Source: Sympetrum striolatum (taxonomy: Eukaryota; Arthropoda; Insecta; Odonata; Libellulidae). From it: DNA of 64,000 bases. The notes under the pieces were generated by a model. That model ran no database searches. It was given only the letters and a program-made list of their open reading frames with translations, and was not told where the DNA came from. The translations under genes were made by a program, and so were the position numbers. The DNA is taken from NCBI GenBank assembly GCA_947579665.1, contig OX388343.1, positions 98,151,657 through 98,215,656 on the forward strand, given 5' to 3'. Position 1 is the first letter of the stretch, and every line of letters begins with the position of its first letter. Shown piece after piece: positions 48,276 through 59,789 of the stretch.

Positions 48276-48289
48276 ATACCTAAAGATAT
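48276..48289. repeat. Right 14-bp target-site duplication
   Basis: ATACCTAAAGATAT, identical to 46475-46488. Confidence 0.85.
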
Positions 48290-49050
48290 GTTTAAAATCG
48301 TCCCTCGTCGTACTTTTTGTGTATTTCTCCATCATTGTGGTTTATCAGGTAGGATATTGGAAATATTGCCCTTAGCTCCATAATTGAGTGACATGGGATA
48401 AATGCAACGAAAGAAAAAAAATAAGATAAAAAATCACTAACAAACAGTGAGTTAATCGGTACAAATTCGGCAGACACGGGTGTGTATTATGGGGTGGCCT
48501 GTGCCCCAATTATAAACTTTGAATTAATTACTGCTTGAAAATAAGTCTCATTTACACAAACCCCGTCCCACTTCCTGCTTCACCACAAAAAGCTTTCATC
48601 AGAATCCCCGGAAAAAGTGAGATTTTCCTTTTGTAAATCATGTATTGAGCTTCTGAAAAGACGTAGAAATGCATACATGCATACTTATTATCTTGAAAAC
48701 GCGGTGCCTGGTGAATCATGCAGAGTATATGAGGCTATAAAGATTCATTTGATAAGGTAAAGACTGGGTATCATAATTTTGCGGACAACAAAGCCCATTC
48801 AGTTCTTCCTGGTAGATAAAAATAGAAGAGGTCGACATTATCGTATGATAAGCTAAGGAGAATTATACTTACTTACCCTTAATTAATTTCACCTGAAATA
48901 AGTTCTTAGAATTCGGTGAATTTTATCAGGAATTCGTGTCATCGTGACGTACTGCATACCGTTCCACGAATTCCCTTCTTCAACCTGTAGACAATCGTGA
49001 GGCTTTCCTTGTCTTATCGCTCTTCTTATCGGTGGTTGCACGAAACTCAG
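48290..49050. other. Unassigned stretch
   Basis: Includes a small GC-richer block (about 48480-48620). No supported feature. Confidence 0.35.
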
Positions 49051-49051
49051 T

Positions 49052-49190
49052 GACATAAATTGAAATAACGTTGTAATTTCCACAGTGGAGTTTTACTTCA
49101 CGACCGGTTTCAACTCTCGCGAGTCATCTTCAGGTGAAGATGACTCGCAGATGTCCCGGTGGAAATTACCAAGTTATTTCAATATATTTC
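49052..49190. repeat. Inverted-repeat remnant of a second Penelope-like family
   Basis: Left part TTGAAATAACGTTGTAATTT mirrors the right part AAATTACCAAGTTATTTCAA. The centre CGAGTCATCTTCA-GG-TGAAGATGACTCG is a perfect palindrome. It holds a hammerhead on the minus strand. Confidence 0.7.
49096..49139 (-). ncRNA. Hammerhead ribozyme, second family
   Basis: Minus strand: CTTCAC (49139-49134), CTGAAGA (49133-49127), stem II ACTC-GCGA-GAGT, GAAA (49111-49108), ACCGGT, C at 49102, then GTGAAG (49101-49096). Stem I is six perfect pairs. Every conserved core base is present (position 7 is free). Confidence 0.8.
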
Positions 49191-49199
49191 ACTATGGCG

Positions 49200-49670
49200 T
49201 ACCACCAAGTTAAGCTAGATCAAATAGATTACATACGAAACTCAGTGTTTCAAATGATGTCCCCTCAACTTTCCCCTTCTTCTTACCAATCTACTTCTAT
49301 CCTTTGATTTTAATTGTCCATTACATACATACTTTTATCCTGCTTCATTGCATTATACCCATGTTGATTTGTATTTTCCTTGCGCAATACATTCACTCCT
49401 TCCGCTGCCCCTCTCTTTACCCCATCTCACGCTATCGCTTTTTTCTTCAGAATTTCGATGTGCGGAAGATTTCCCATTGAGTCTTCGCCTATCACCGACG
49501 TCTTCGGGAAGTAACTTCGGAGGAATAAATATTTGTGTGTCATTGCAGAGGCGAATTTGAACGAATCCAAGAGTGAAGTGTAAAGGACTCCTATGGTCTT
49601 ACCATCGGATATGAAGTGAGATGACCGTCGGATCACCTTTATATTCGATTGTGTGAGATTTTCATAGGAT
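49200..49670 (+). promoter_or_regulatory. 5' region and likely 5' UTR of the tetraspanin gene
   Basis: No TATA box or initiator is convincing. A pyrimidine tract ending in CAG at about 49450 (CTTTTTTCTTCAG) could be an acceptor for an untranslated exon. Confidence 0.3.
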
Positions 49671-49730
49671 ATGGCAGCAGGGCACAGGTCTTTGCAGCTC
49701 TTCTTGCTGTTCTACCACGTATTTTTCTTG
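49671..49730 (+). CDS. Tetraspanin exon 1
   Basis: Encodes MAAGHRSLQLFLLFYHVFFL, the short cytoplasmic N-terminus and first half of TM1. Donor TTG|GTGAGT. Phase 0, matching the next exon 4.4 kb away. Confidence 0.85.
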
Positions 49731-52700
49731 GTGAGTGCTCTTCAGGGCCGACCCTAAGATATCTGACGCCATAAAACAAAGGAAATTTAGATCCCCAGTA
49801 GATTATACACCTAATTTCTGTCAGAGGAAATCCTTTAGTGCCTAAAATGTAGAGTTGATAGAAAATTAGAGTAAAATATAAGTCTGTCGATATATTATAT
49901 TCTTATACAAGTTTTGACCATGTTTTTGACGAATTCTATCAGTAATGAGTATGAAATACATGTAATATTTCTCTCTGTTAATGTAATTGCCCAATCGGTG
50001 ACCAAAATGAAGTGGGCCCACGTTTAATCGTTCAATGGGTATTGCGAAGGTTCTACAAACAGTTATTCTGTCATAATTCTAAGCGATTAGCTAGGTCTAC
50101 TTAGACTAAAGCTTTCTGTAAAATTTTGAGGCAGCATTATTTTTAAATTACCCTTTCTCCGTTGCCCAAGGAAGTCTTTCTTCATTTTATGATGCCATTA
50201 CCATTTTATACATAAAGTTAATTTTCTTCTTGGAATCTTTTAAGCTTTACATTCCCAAATTTCTTCTTATTTTTCCCACACTTCCTCTTAAAATTCCTGT
50301 ACGAAATATGATAGTGGTTAGATGGAAATAATTGGGACTTTTTAATCTCAATCTCGCCCCAATAAATACCTTTTATTATATTATTTATACATATGTTTTC
50401 CTTTTCGTATTCAATCCTTAGGTCTTTCATAGGCATCGTTAATACTTTCTTTCATAATCCCCTCCTATTTTCTACTACCAGCTAGCTTCGGTTAGCTCTA
50501 AATGACTTAAATTTACGGACATCTGAAATAGAATTTCTGTAATTTAAAGACGTCTATTGTAAATTTAATGACTCCTGCATCCGAACTACTCCTAAGAAGC
50601 TGTATTATCATTACCTGTTTTAGGATTTTTAAGAACATATATTCCTTCCGTCTCTCTATGGTTGCAAATTTGCTGTATATTTCAATCACATCAGTTTTAT
50701 GATAAGGAATATTTCATCTGACCCTTTCGTCTCAGTCTATGACAATATGAATGTGACAGAGATGTGAGTGATAATTAATACTTGTATTTAATTAGGTAAC
50801 AACTTATACGTATACGTATACGTAGGATTATTGTGCTGCTCTAACGCGTATTTTTGTACTTGTAATATTCCGGCTCGGTGAAGAAAGCAAAAGGGGAGTC
50901 GGTCCTTATGTTGAATAGTATTCCTCAGTTCCAGCGCGGAAGTTTTTGGTTTAAGTTGCCAAGGAGTTATAATCTACCTTTGATGGATGATAATTTAACA
51001 AACTTGAACAACATGAACTTATCCGTACGATAATTTTTAATTACAGTAGATGGATTGCATTTTTTTATTCATTACTGGATGAATAAATAGAGATTGAGAA
51101 TCATAAAATGTAAATAAAATCTTTTCATCTTGACCTGAATCTTTCACTCGGATAAGGCTTTCTAGAAGACAAAGAGCATGTTTTGTTGACTCTTGATTAT
51201 CACTTATTGATTACTGCGACTTTATCAGCAAATACTGAGTAATCGCCAGTAACTGTAGGGACAGCTTACTCATGACCCGCGTTGTGCATTAGAAAACCAA
51301 TGAATTTCCGAAATACCTGCGTTCATTCCACGACGGTCTTCTTCATAAACAAAAAAAAAAGGTTTTCAGTATATCTCATATGTGCTGCATAATTATCAAC
51401 AATTATCTGTTGCATTAATGTACAAATTATGATTATGAAAGTTGTGAAGTATTCTATATATGACGATAATGTATATTTATTTATTTAAGTTCACGTTGCA
51501 AGTTGGCCTTCAGGCCAGGTGGCAACGTTAGAGGGGAAAATAAAAATGATTCCAAGCCCGGAATTCGCCCAAAGACGGGAGGGAAACCCTTCCAAAAACC
51601 TCCCGTAGGCTGTACAATTAAACTACAATATACATATTACAAGTACAAAAAATAAAATCATAAATCATTAATAAGAACTCTCATACATAAATATATATGA
51701 GATCATTCAATTAACTAAAATAATACAGTACATGGTAAAATATCCATATAGTCACAGTCATAAATACAGATTGATGGAATATAACAATACAACTCGATAT
51801 AATAGTAATTTTACAGCGGAGGTAGCCGTGAACGACATTTAAAAAAAATACATCTTGACTGAAGCTCATTTTTGAAAACTTTTACATTTTTAGGCATTGG
51901 TATGAGAAATTCACCGGGTAAAGAGTTACATTCCCTAATGCCCCTATTAATGAAAGAAAATTTCGCTATGTCTGTTTTCTGCTCGTGTTCCTTGATTTTA
52001 AAACTATGGTTGCCGTGTCCTACACAATTAGGAAGTTCAAATCTGCCGCGCAGTTCATCCCAGCCCTCTTCTGATTTCCATGTATTGTACATCCCGGCTA
52101 ATCTAAATGCCTTTCTTCTTGACTCTAGAGATTCCCACTTCAAATGGTTTAGCATTTCACTCACAAATTCAGCTTTCCCGTGTTTTCCGACTACGTACCT
52201 TGCTGCCTTTCTTTGCATGCCTTCGAGTTTCTTAATAGTGTATATAGTGCATTTTCTAAAGTACTACGTACTACCCTTGAAAATGTTACATTTTGCTGTG
52301 ACTTTAATGAAAAGCCTTTACCTAATATGGCGACAAAAAATAGAATAGAACTCAAAATTCATGTTACAGATTTAATCAACTCTATCACTCTCATTGCGGC
52401 ACCGAACACGCTTAACCCTTCGGCTACTAAGGGGAGTAACTCAGTTATCCCAACGTTAGTATTTCTGTGTTATTTACGTTAAGACTTTAAAATCATTAAA
52501 TTCATCTCTTCAAGATCTAATAATTTTATTATTTGCATATTTTTTACCAATAACACAATTTTGGTGTAATTTTAGTAAAAAACCTTGCTGGAAAATGATA
52601 TGCACTCTGTGAAGATAGAAAAAGTAGAAATATGTTCATAATCAAGACCATTTTTTCTCAATGTGCTCCTAATGTGAAATAAGTCCTAAATGTTGATAAA

Positions 52701-55700
52701 ACCATTCAGAATATGACTTTAAATAACTTTGTTAAATTGAATAAGCATTTGAAAAACTTGCGGTAAAGATTTTGAAGTGCTTTGTTTTTATAATTATATT
52801 TGCCAATAAAGACACACCTTAAGGGAAAATATTACTAATCTATCTATTATCATTCGTTTTTAAGATAAATTCATTGTTGTATTGCTTTAACTATGAAACT
52901 ACAACACTCAGGACATGTATAATTTTGGAGTAACCCAGTCACCCCCCATGGGAGAAGTAAAATACCTTGGTACCCAAAGAGTTGAATATATATTCTACTG
53001 AATTACTGTTCTGACATTCTGTATAGTACAAAACTAAGCAGCTACACTGAACCTACGAGCCTCGTATCAAGCTTCTGTTTTCTTTTTTGATGAGTTCACA
53101 TATACCGCAATCACAGTCTATCTTCTCATCAGGAAGTTTTCGCTTTATGACTGTACTGAATAGAAAAACCTTAACAATACATTTCTCAGTTTTAATTTTC
53201 TCCTCTAAATGAGGTTTAAAGCAATTTAGAAAAAGTTTAGGCTTTAGAATAATTCTGCTATTCACGTTTTATTGGTTCCGCATGTGTTATCACTGGCGTG
53301 GCCAAGAAGTAATCAATACTCGCTGCAGCATTTTGCGTGCGAGTATCTTTCTTCTTTGCTTTTTCCGTTACCTTTGACACAGAAATGGCTTATTTCAAAA
53401 CAGCATGAATATCAAAAGGAATAATTCTTGTCTTTTTAAAACTTGCTGTTGTATCGTAAATGCTAAATACATTGAACAAGGCTGGCTTCATAAGCTCTAA
53501 CTTGTTGGCCCTCTGTCCAGGATTATCAGTCGTGTAAGCTTTGACTGTTTTTGCCCATGATTGTTTAAACGGTCGGTATACTTATATCCAAAGACAATTT
53601 GTTTACAACCTCAAATTTTCCCTGAATTTTTCGTTTATTTCATCGATGTTCTCGCAAATCCGAATTAAAATCAATATTCCACGACCGAAATAAAAATCTC
53701 CATTCAATTTCCTTTCTTTTGGCGCTTGATTGACCTCGACTTTGTACGACTTCTGTTACTAATTTAATTTTACAAAAGAAACAAACCCTGCTTGCGATAA
53801 AAATTAGATTTACGTCCAAACCTTATAGAAATCTATCTCAGTCATCCTGGTTCGAACCCAGCAGATATGGCGATTAAGTTTTATCCTTATGGGCAGCTTC
53901 GGGTCCTGAGGAACACGTGTGCCAAATTTGGTCAAAGTCGGACCTGTGGTTGCGACGCCTATTAGTGTGACATACGTACGGACGCACTGACTTGAAGGAT
54001 TTTAGTATTATAGATAATGTGACCACAAATAACTCATCCACAAGAATAAAATTAGTGTAATATTCTCTGTCCAATTTAACGGCCGCAGAAGGAGAACTGA
54101 CCTCGAAATCTTCTTCCACATTCACAGTTGATGGCATTGGGCATGTTGGTGGCCTCTTCGTTGGCTCTCTCCGGCCTTTTGGCGCACAAGGCATTTGTAG
54201 ATGGTGACGTGAAAACGGACGCGTCCAAGAAGAATGGCGAATCTGTGAATCTGCTGGGTCCTCCGTCTCTACTGGTGGCAGCATCCGCCCTCTCGGCCAT
54301 CGTGGCGGGATTCGGATTCTGCGCCGCCCTCAAAAGAAACCGACATACGCTCACGGCGGTACAGTGTGTTTTACCCAATGTAGAATATGACTTATGCTGA
54401 AGATGCTTTAGTAACAAAACATATATCGGCAATCTAAAATCATTGCATTTATTATAATAATCATGAATAAGTTCCACCAACTATCGCCAACCTTGATCGA
54501 ATATCATTGCATTTTTTGATTGGCTGAATCAATATCAGTATTTTTATTCAATTTTCACTGATTTTTGTTGATACTTCTCTACATCATGACTTAAATCAAA
54601 AATTCAGAGAGAGAAGGTCTAAATGTTGCCATATAATTGTATGTCTAAATTCACCAATAAGTAAATTAAGATAAGAATGAACGGAACGTAACGCTAAGTA
54701 GATCAAGTGGTATAATTATGCAAAAAGGCGTTACATTCTCAGTCTAATTTTTATTACCACCCAGTACATAAGGATAATACATTCTCAATTATTTCTCAAA
54801 GTCGACTTTTCTTATGTCCAAATATTAACACTTATTTCATATGGACTGACCTTGAACTTTCACCTACTATTTACGTATTTTCACTGGCTAGATCGAAAAA
54901 ATTACTAAAATATAATTTTATGTCTCCAATAGTGAGATGTCTGTATGATCTTTCTTATTATTTACGGACTCTTAAAAGATACATTTTAACCGAAATCTTT
55001 GTTTTTTCATGGGATAGCTATCTCATTGTTTGTTTCCAGCTGGACAAGGTATCAAATCTATTTCTTTCCTCCAGTAGCAGAGAAAATTAAAATATATATT
55101 AGTTACACTAAAAAGCAGCCATATATAATCATATACTCATAATAATATAATCATATGTTTCAGCTTCTCTTCATGACGCTGATTCTGCTTCTCATGGAAC
55201 TCGCAGCTGGCATTTGGTCTTTAGCCATCCGAAACATCAGCAAATCTTCACTACGTACTGCGCTTTATCACAAATTCGAGGACTACGAGTTTGGAATAAC
55301 TTCCATCATAAAAGATTTGGGAAGGAAGGCTGATGAAAAACCGTACAATCATCCATGGGATATGTTACAAAGTCAGGTGAGATAACTCGTTTGCAATGTT
55401 ATCATTAATTGCACAGGCCCACAAATTTGGACTATTTTTCGGTAACATGGATGTTATTAGCTGTTCTCAACTAATTTTGGGTCGCAGATATGAACTCAGA
55501 GAAGTCCAACCATGTAAGGTTTTTTTGTTATTTTAACTTTTACTTTTTTCGTTTCCGTAATTCTACACATATTTACCTAAATCGCAAAAATAATTTAATA
55601 ATAATTCATCCCTTACGAAAAACTAAAGAACATTTAATTAACTTAGCGTTTACAGCTGGAAATGGGAAACCATTGACGGATTCGAGGTTGGAGCATTTCT

Positions 55701-57390
55701 AAGCATTAGTAGATTCGAGGTTGGAGCATTACCTAAAAATTGACAAGGACTAGTTGGAACGGATTAAAATCGAAAACTACGGTAAAGTTCTTTTTAAGGG
55801 CTTTAAGATGAGTGTATGTGATGTCCTGTAAGTTTAAACATTTTTGAGAAACGAGCGTTTTAGTGAGCTTGCGGGCACCAAAATCCACACTTTTCCGGAG
55901 ACCTTGTCTGCTCGCCCTTCGAATTCGGTGAGAAATTAAGCGAGAATATAGAGAAATAAGGAACTGATATACATTTAGTTTGTTTCCAAGCTATAAATAT
56001 AAAGATAACTATTAATGAAGAAATTATTTTGTTTATTTAATGTTTATGCAAAATTCTCGAAAATTGTATGTGGTGAACAGTTTTCAAACACACGGCTGAA
56101 TTTACCGCAAAATATACATCAAGACACAAATTCGGCCTGTATTATTTTACAAAGCACTGCCATTTCCTCTACCACTAATTCCACGAAACTTCTTTTGATA
56201 TTTATGCATCTACTAGAATATGAGAACTGAATACTTGACCACAAAGACTGGCAGGATACTGCATGAATAATGTTTATGGTCTTCTATGAATAAACTGGAA
56301 TGTTTCCACAAACTATTTTGGATGAATTGGCTGAGTTTTCTTGGAGTTACATGAATGCATTTTTTGCTGATGAATTTATCCGCTTATCCAATAAATGTAT
56401 TCGTTTTCTGATTTCATGATTTCGCTAGGTAATTTTTCATGTCGTAAATTTGAATAAGTGATGTTATTTTTGCTTTCAACAATCATTTCATTTGTATGTA
56501 ACTATCATCTCCTTATTTGTTACGACACCAATTTAAAACTAACTAATAACTGCTATCCATATGAACTTCATTAATAATTAATTAACCGAAATTCTTCTGA
56601 AATAAACTGAAATACGTAGAATGATTGATTTATAGCACGAGTGGAATATTATGAGTTATATATTTATCAAGTTTTTTTTAAAACAAAAGGTACCATGGGC
56701 TAAAAATTGCCGTTAGATTCTTCGTTCCCATGCATTTATAAATTATTCTAATGGACTTACAGCTGATTATCTTCATGATGAAGAAATTAAATTAATTTAC
56801 GTTCATATTTACAGTTAAATTGCTGTGGCGTGGAAGGACCCGGAGACTACTTAAACAAGGGTGCCTTGCCGATGTCATGTTGTTCTTCAGATGACTCCTC
56901 TGCCGATGGAAAAACAAAAGAACTAGAGAAGTCAATCATACCACCAACTTCTCTTCCTGTATTGTGGTGTCCCTCCATAAAACAACATGGATGCCTAGGA
57001 GCGCTGGAAAGCTACGTTTCCGAATACCTCGCGTGGGTAGGAATATACGGAATCATTGCTGCATTCGTAAACGTTAGTATTTGATTGACAAGTGGTTACC
57101 ATTTATCAGATTATCCTCTCACAATAGAATAAATAATTTACGCGCTTCTGCAAATGACGCACCGTAAATATTCTGATTTTTCTTTGAATCAATTATTATT
57201 ATTTGACAGTTATATTATTTTTTAATAAGGCTGTTGTTTTGGGCCTAAAAACTTTCACAGTAATTAACAAATAACTACTTGGAGCAACGTAGTAACTATT
57301 TAATTTCCTAATTTCCAGGCTGTTGGATCCATGTTCATCGTTATGTTTATCTACAGCATTAAAAGAGACTTAGAGAAGATATACAGGTGA
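49671..57390 (+). CDS. Tetraspanin, five coding exons, 277 aa
   Basis: Exons are 49671-49730, 54128-54358, 55164-55376, 56815-57072 and 57319-57390. All junctions are GT/AG and all are phase 0, giving one open frame of 277 aa. Four membrane segments are visible: residues about 8-38, 65-87, 98-119 and 236-266. The large extracellular loop carries the diagnostic CCG at 171-173, PMSCC at 187-191, Cys220 and Gly-Cys at 227-228, giving six cysteines. The short C-tail is KRDLEKIYR. Tetraspanins organise membrane microdomains and partner proteins at the cell surface; the partner cannot be inferred here. The ATG has G at -3 and +4. An AATAAA lies 179 bp after the stop. The orthology group is not assigned. 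Confidence 0.92.
51480..52220 (-). pseudogene. LINE (CR1/Jockey-like) 3' end, family 1
   Basis: Frame at 51811-52218 (minus) reads MQRKAARYVVGKHGKAEF, LNHLKWESLESRRKAFRLAG and FSFINRGIRECNSLP, then VFKNELQSRC. This is the C-terminal end of a non-LTR ORF2, downstream of the RT. The 3' end has an ATAA-rich tail at about 51480-51490. The UTR contains GGCCTTCAGGCC and CCAAAAACCTCCC. The copy is 5' truncated. A second copy lies at 62345-63010. Confidence 0.8.
52412..52985. mobile_element. piggyBac-like MITE
   Basis: Left end TTAACCCTTCGGCTACTAAG. The right end in reverse reads TCAACTCTTTGGGTACCAAG. Second inverted blocks are GGGGAGTAACTCAGTTA and GGGGGGTGACTGGGTTA. The TTAACCCTTTG-type terminus is characteristic of piggyBac-type elements. 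The ends are diverged and no transposase is present. Confidence 0.5.
53041..53580 (-). pseudogene. CENP-B/pogo-type DDE transposase C-terminal fragment
   Basis: Minus strand reads TYRPFKQSWAKTVKAY, TTDNPGQRANKLELMKPA and SFKKTRIIPFDIHAVLK, the usual end of DDE_1 transposases (family GFR.TGI.P.d). A stop follows, then KVTEKAKKKDTRTQNAAASI. A frameshifted tail (53053-53265) ends DCDCGICELIKKENR. The upstream catalytic part is absent. Confidence 0.7.
53585..54014 (-). mobile_element. Helitron-like remnant, inverted
   Basis: Reverse complement starts A|TCTATAATACTAAAATCC (54014 downwards). It contains GCTGGGTTCGAACCAGGATG and GAGGTTGTAAACAAATTG, which match the Helitron units at 43-44.5 kb. The hairpin end was not found. 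Confidence 0.6.
54128..54358 (+). CDS. Tetraspanin exon 2
   Basis: Acceptor CTTCCACATTCACAG. Encodes the rest of TM1 (LMALGMLVASSLALSG), the small extracellular loop, TM2 (LLVAASALSAIVAGFGFC) and the intracellular turn. Donor GCG|GTACAG is weaker than consensus. Confidence 0.9.
54359..56814 (+). other. Tetraspanin introns 2 and 3 (with exon 3 between them)
   Basis: Introns 54359-55163 and 55377-56814 flank exon 3. AT-rich; no repeats recognised by eye. Confidence 0.7.
55164..55376 (+). CDS. Tetraspanin exon 3
   Basis: Acceptor ATGTTTCAG. TM3 is LLFMTLILLLMELAAGIWSL with the family's AAGIW end. The first half of the large loop ends LQSQ. Donor CAG|GTGAGA. Confidence 0.9.
56815..57072 (+). 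CDS. Tetraspanin exon 4
   Basis: Acceptor CATATTTACAG. Opens LNCCGVEGPGDY with the CCG motif, includes the other loop cysteines, and ends in TM4 (YLAWVGIYGIIAAFVN). Donor AAC|GTTAGT. Confidence 0.92.
57319..57390 (+). CDS. Tetraspanin exon 5
   Basis: Acceptor CTAATTTCCAG. End of TM4 (AVGSMFIVMFIYSI) and the C-tail KRDLEKIYR, stop TGA at 57388-57390. Confidence 0.88.
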   Translation, partial: AVGSMFIVMFIYSIKRDLEKIYR

Positions 57391-57568
57391 TTCTGTCTTC
57401 CCTAAACTAACTTCCAAAATATGGTCAGCGGTTTTCAAGAGATTTGCGCTCCAAGACAATGGAGCAAAATGCTAAGTTTTTCGGAAGTGAGTGAATATTA
57501 CAAGTTACTTACGTGTGTTGGAGTCAAAAAATGACATAATGTGAAGTTTTTGGTGGTCCTTTTAACCC

Positions 57569-57574
57569 AATAAA
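57569..57574 (+). terminator. Candidate polyadenylation signal of the tetraspanin gene
   Basis: AATAAA, 179 bp after the stop codon. Position only; no cleavage-site evidence. Confidence 0.35.
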
Positions 57575-58092
57575 AATGCCAAGATTAAATCTTCAGACTG
57601 CGCTTTTTAGTCAAAATTTTGAATTTTTAAGAAGAAATTTCAAAAATATGCAATTTTTCCTGATGATTACTCGATGATTTCCGGAGTGATTTAATGGCAA
57701 AAAATTACATGTATTGCTTAATATTTACGGTTTAATGTATCTGAATCAGGGAATATGGTTTCTTAGTTCACCAAAATTCGTCAAATCGGTAATTTTTGTA
57801 CTATCGAACGATTTTATCAAATTATCTTCACCAAATTGGAGACAAATTTGTTAGACTTCCCGCTTTCAAGGCAATGTTTTCTGATTTAAAGAAGACATTT
57901 TCCGCGAATTAAAGTAGAGAGTTTGGAAAAATCAATCATTTATTCCAAATTTTATTTCGAAGCGGAAATAAAATTGTGGTATAACCTCGAGGAGAATATT
58001 GTAACTAAAAATGGCCTAATTTTACACGAAATTAAGTTTTGGTTTTCGTTTAATCGACAATTTTTCCTATTTTTAACACCAATTTTAGATAA
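57575..58092. other. AT-rich stretch with a weak internal duplication
   Basis: ATCGAACGATTTTATC and GGAGACAAA at 57803-57850 reappear in diverged form at 58365-58400. No gene recognised. Confidence 0.35.
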
Positions 58093-58232
58093 GAAGGAAG
58101 TATTCTCGGGTTTCCAACCGGGCAGCGTCTCTCCATTCTGTCAACGTTTCGGCTACGCACACTGCAGCCATCTTCAGGACTTGACAGAATGGAGAGACGC
58201 TGCCCGGTTGGAAACCTGAGAATACTTCCTTC
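58093..58232. repeat. Palindrome with 52-bp arms and a hammerhead-like loop
   Basis: Left arm 58093-58144 and right arm 58181-58232 are complementary with one mismatch by eye. The centre is AACCGGGCAGCGTCTCTCCA. The 36-bp loop holds the motif at 58147-58177. Confidence 0.9.
58147..58180 (-). ncRNA. Hammerhead-like motif, third family
   Basis: Minus strand: GTC, CTGAAGA (58177-58171), stem II GGCT...AGCC, GAAA (58150-58147), then ACGT, T and GAC. The CUGANGA and GAAA cores and a GUC/GAC stem I are present, with stem III reduced to ACGU. Less certain than the other two. Confidence 0.55.
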
Positions 58233-59785
58233 AAGCAACTCACCGGGAAAAAACTACTTCTTACTACAATTTTAGATAAAATTATGAAATTGCTTTATAT
58301 GAGACGACCTGTTCTACTAAAACTAACTGAATTTTACTCGAAATTAAGCGTAAGGTTGTAAAATCGAACGATTTTATCCGATAATTAACTCCAAATCAAA
58401 GACAAACTTGATTTAAGCAAAAACAAAAATATTTAATCCCAGTGATTGATTAGCTAACTGTGGCTAACTCCTTTCCAACACTAATATTATAAAAGAGTTT
58501 TATATAAACATTTTCTGGTTAAATTAAGATCAGTTAAGCCATCAGTATCACACACATATCAATGCATCTGCGAAATCATTGGATGCAATTCAATGAAAGA
58601 AATTCTAGAACATCACTTTATCATGTTTATGGCAAATTTATAATAAAAAGAATAAGCAGTTATTCCAACAACAAGTCATCCCTTATGACTTATGAATATC
58701 TACATTGAAACAACTAAAGGTCATTAAAATGAACCATTAAATAATTTAATGTATCTGTAATGTGTGTAATGTAATGTATCAACTCATTATTTATGTATCT
58801 GTGGAATTTGTGTTCCACACTATTTAAATATTTGTAATGTCCACAATGTATCAAGAGTAACTGGAGATTGATAGAGTTTATTTTCATAAAAATACATGAA
58901 TAAACTAAAAGAACTTTCAATAATCGTATTCATAGCACATAGGAAGAAAGAAATCAATCCCTCAATTAGCATATGAGAATTTTTATTGCTAAAGAAGGTT
59001 TCTGAGAACTTTAAAGAATTAGCCAGGTTTCACAATAGAGTACGCCACTTTCTTCGTCAGACTGTATTCACATTAAAACATTTCAAAAATTTTTGGAATT
59101 TCAATTTAATCCAATTCAAAAAATTTAAAGAAAGTACCTATACAATGTTTCCCAATTGCAACCAGTAAAACAACAAATTGATAAATCCATTTCAAATTTT
59201 GAAACATTCCCAGATAAAATCATTTGATTGTGCAAGAATCTTACTGCAAAATGGCCAAATCTGAAACAGTTATTTCAAAAAAATATGAAAAAAGAATAAA
59301 ATAAGAATTTGCAGTGAATATTTAACAAAAGTTTAGTATTCAACTTGAAACCAAATGTAAAATTGTTCTATTCTTAAATCTCGAAAGTTAAAATTGGAGG
59401 GATACATATGAACAACCTGAAATAAACAGAACATAATAAAAGTGAAAACAACATGTATTTGCATAGTGTACCGAACTCCTAAAAATAATAAGATTAAATC
59501 ACCTATCATGAATTGTGGCATTATGTAGAGTGTACATAGAACGCCGGCACTTATCCTTTGTTTGCGAAGTAAATATAAATGAAACAATTGGTAATATAAT
59601 GGTGATAATTGATGAATAGTGATGGAATTACGTTCATCTCCGAGTATATACAGGTGACTGGTGGCTAAAATTGGGCTTCTGAGCCCGAAAGCATCGTCCC
59701 CTTCTTTCTGGTGGGAAGTCAAATTGAAGTATTTCAGCACGTAAACCTTTTTCATCTACCATAAATAACTTGTTTATGTCTATGT
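58233..59785. other. AT-rich stretch, no supported gene
   Basis: The 140-codon frame at 59333-59755 (minus) has no recognised motif. Confidence 0.35.
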
Positions 59786-59789
59786 AAGA

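Larger units (their letters stand above)
49731..54127 (+). other. Tetraspanin intron 1 (4.4 kb, repeat-filled)
   Basis: Contains a LINE tail (51480-52220), a piggyBac-like MITE (52412-52985), a transposase fragment (53041-53580) and a Helitron remnant (53585-54014). The last ends only about 110 bp before the acceptor. The rest shows nothing recognisable. Confidence 0.75.

Noticed and set aside
54076..54480. 134- and 136-codon minus-strand frames
   Set aside because: Antisense to tetraspanin exon 2, whose frame, splice sites and motifs are convincing.
59333..59755. 140-codon minus-strand frame
   Set aside because: No recognised domain, no splice or start support, AT-rich hydrophobic run typical of chance frames.
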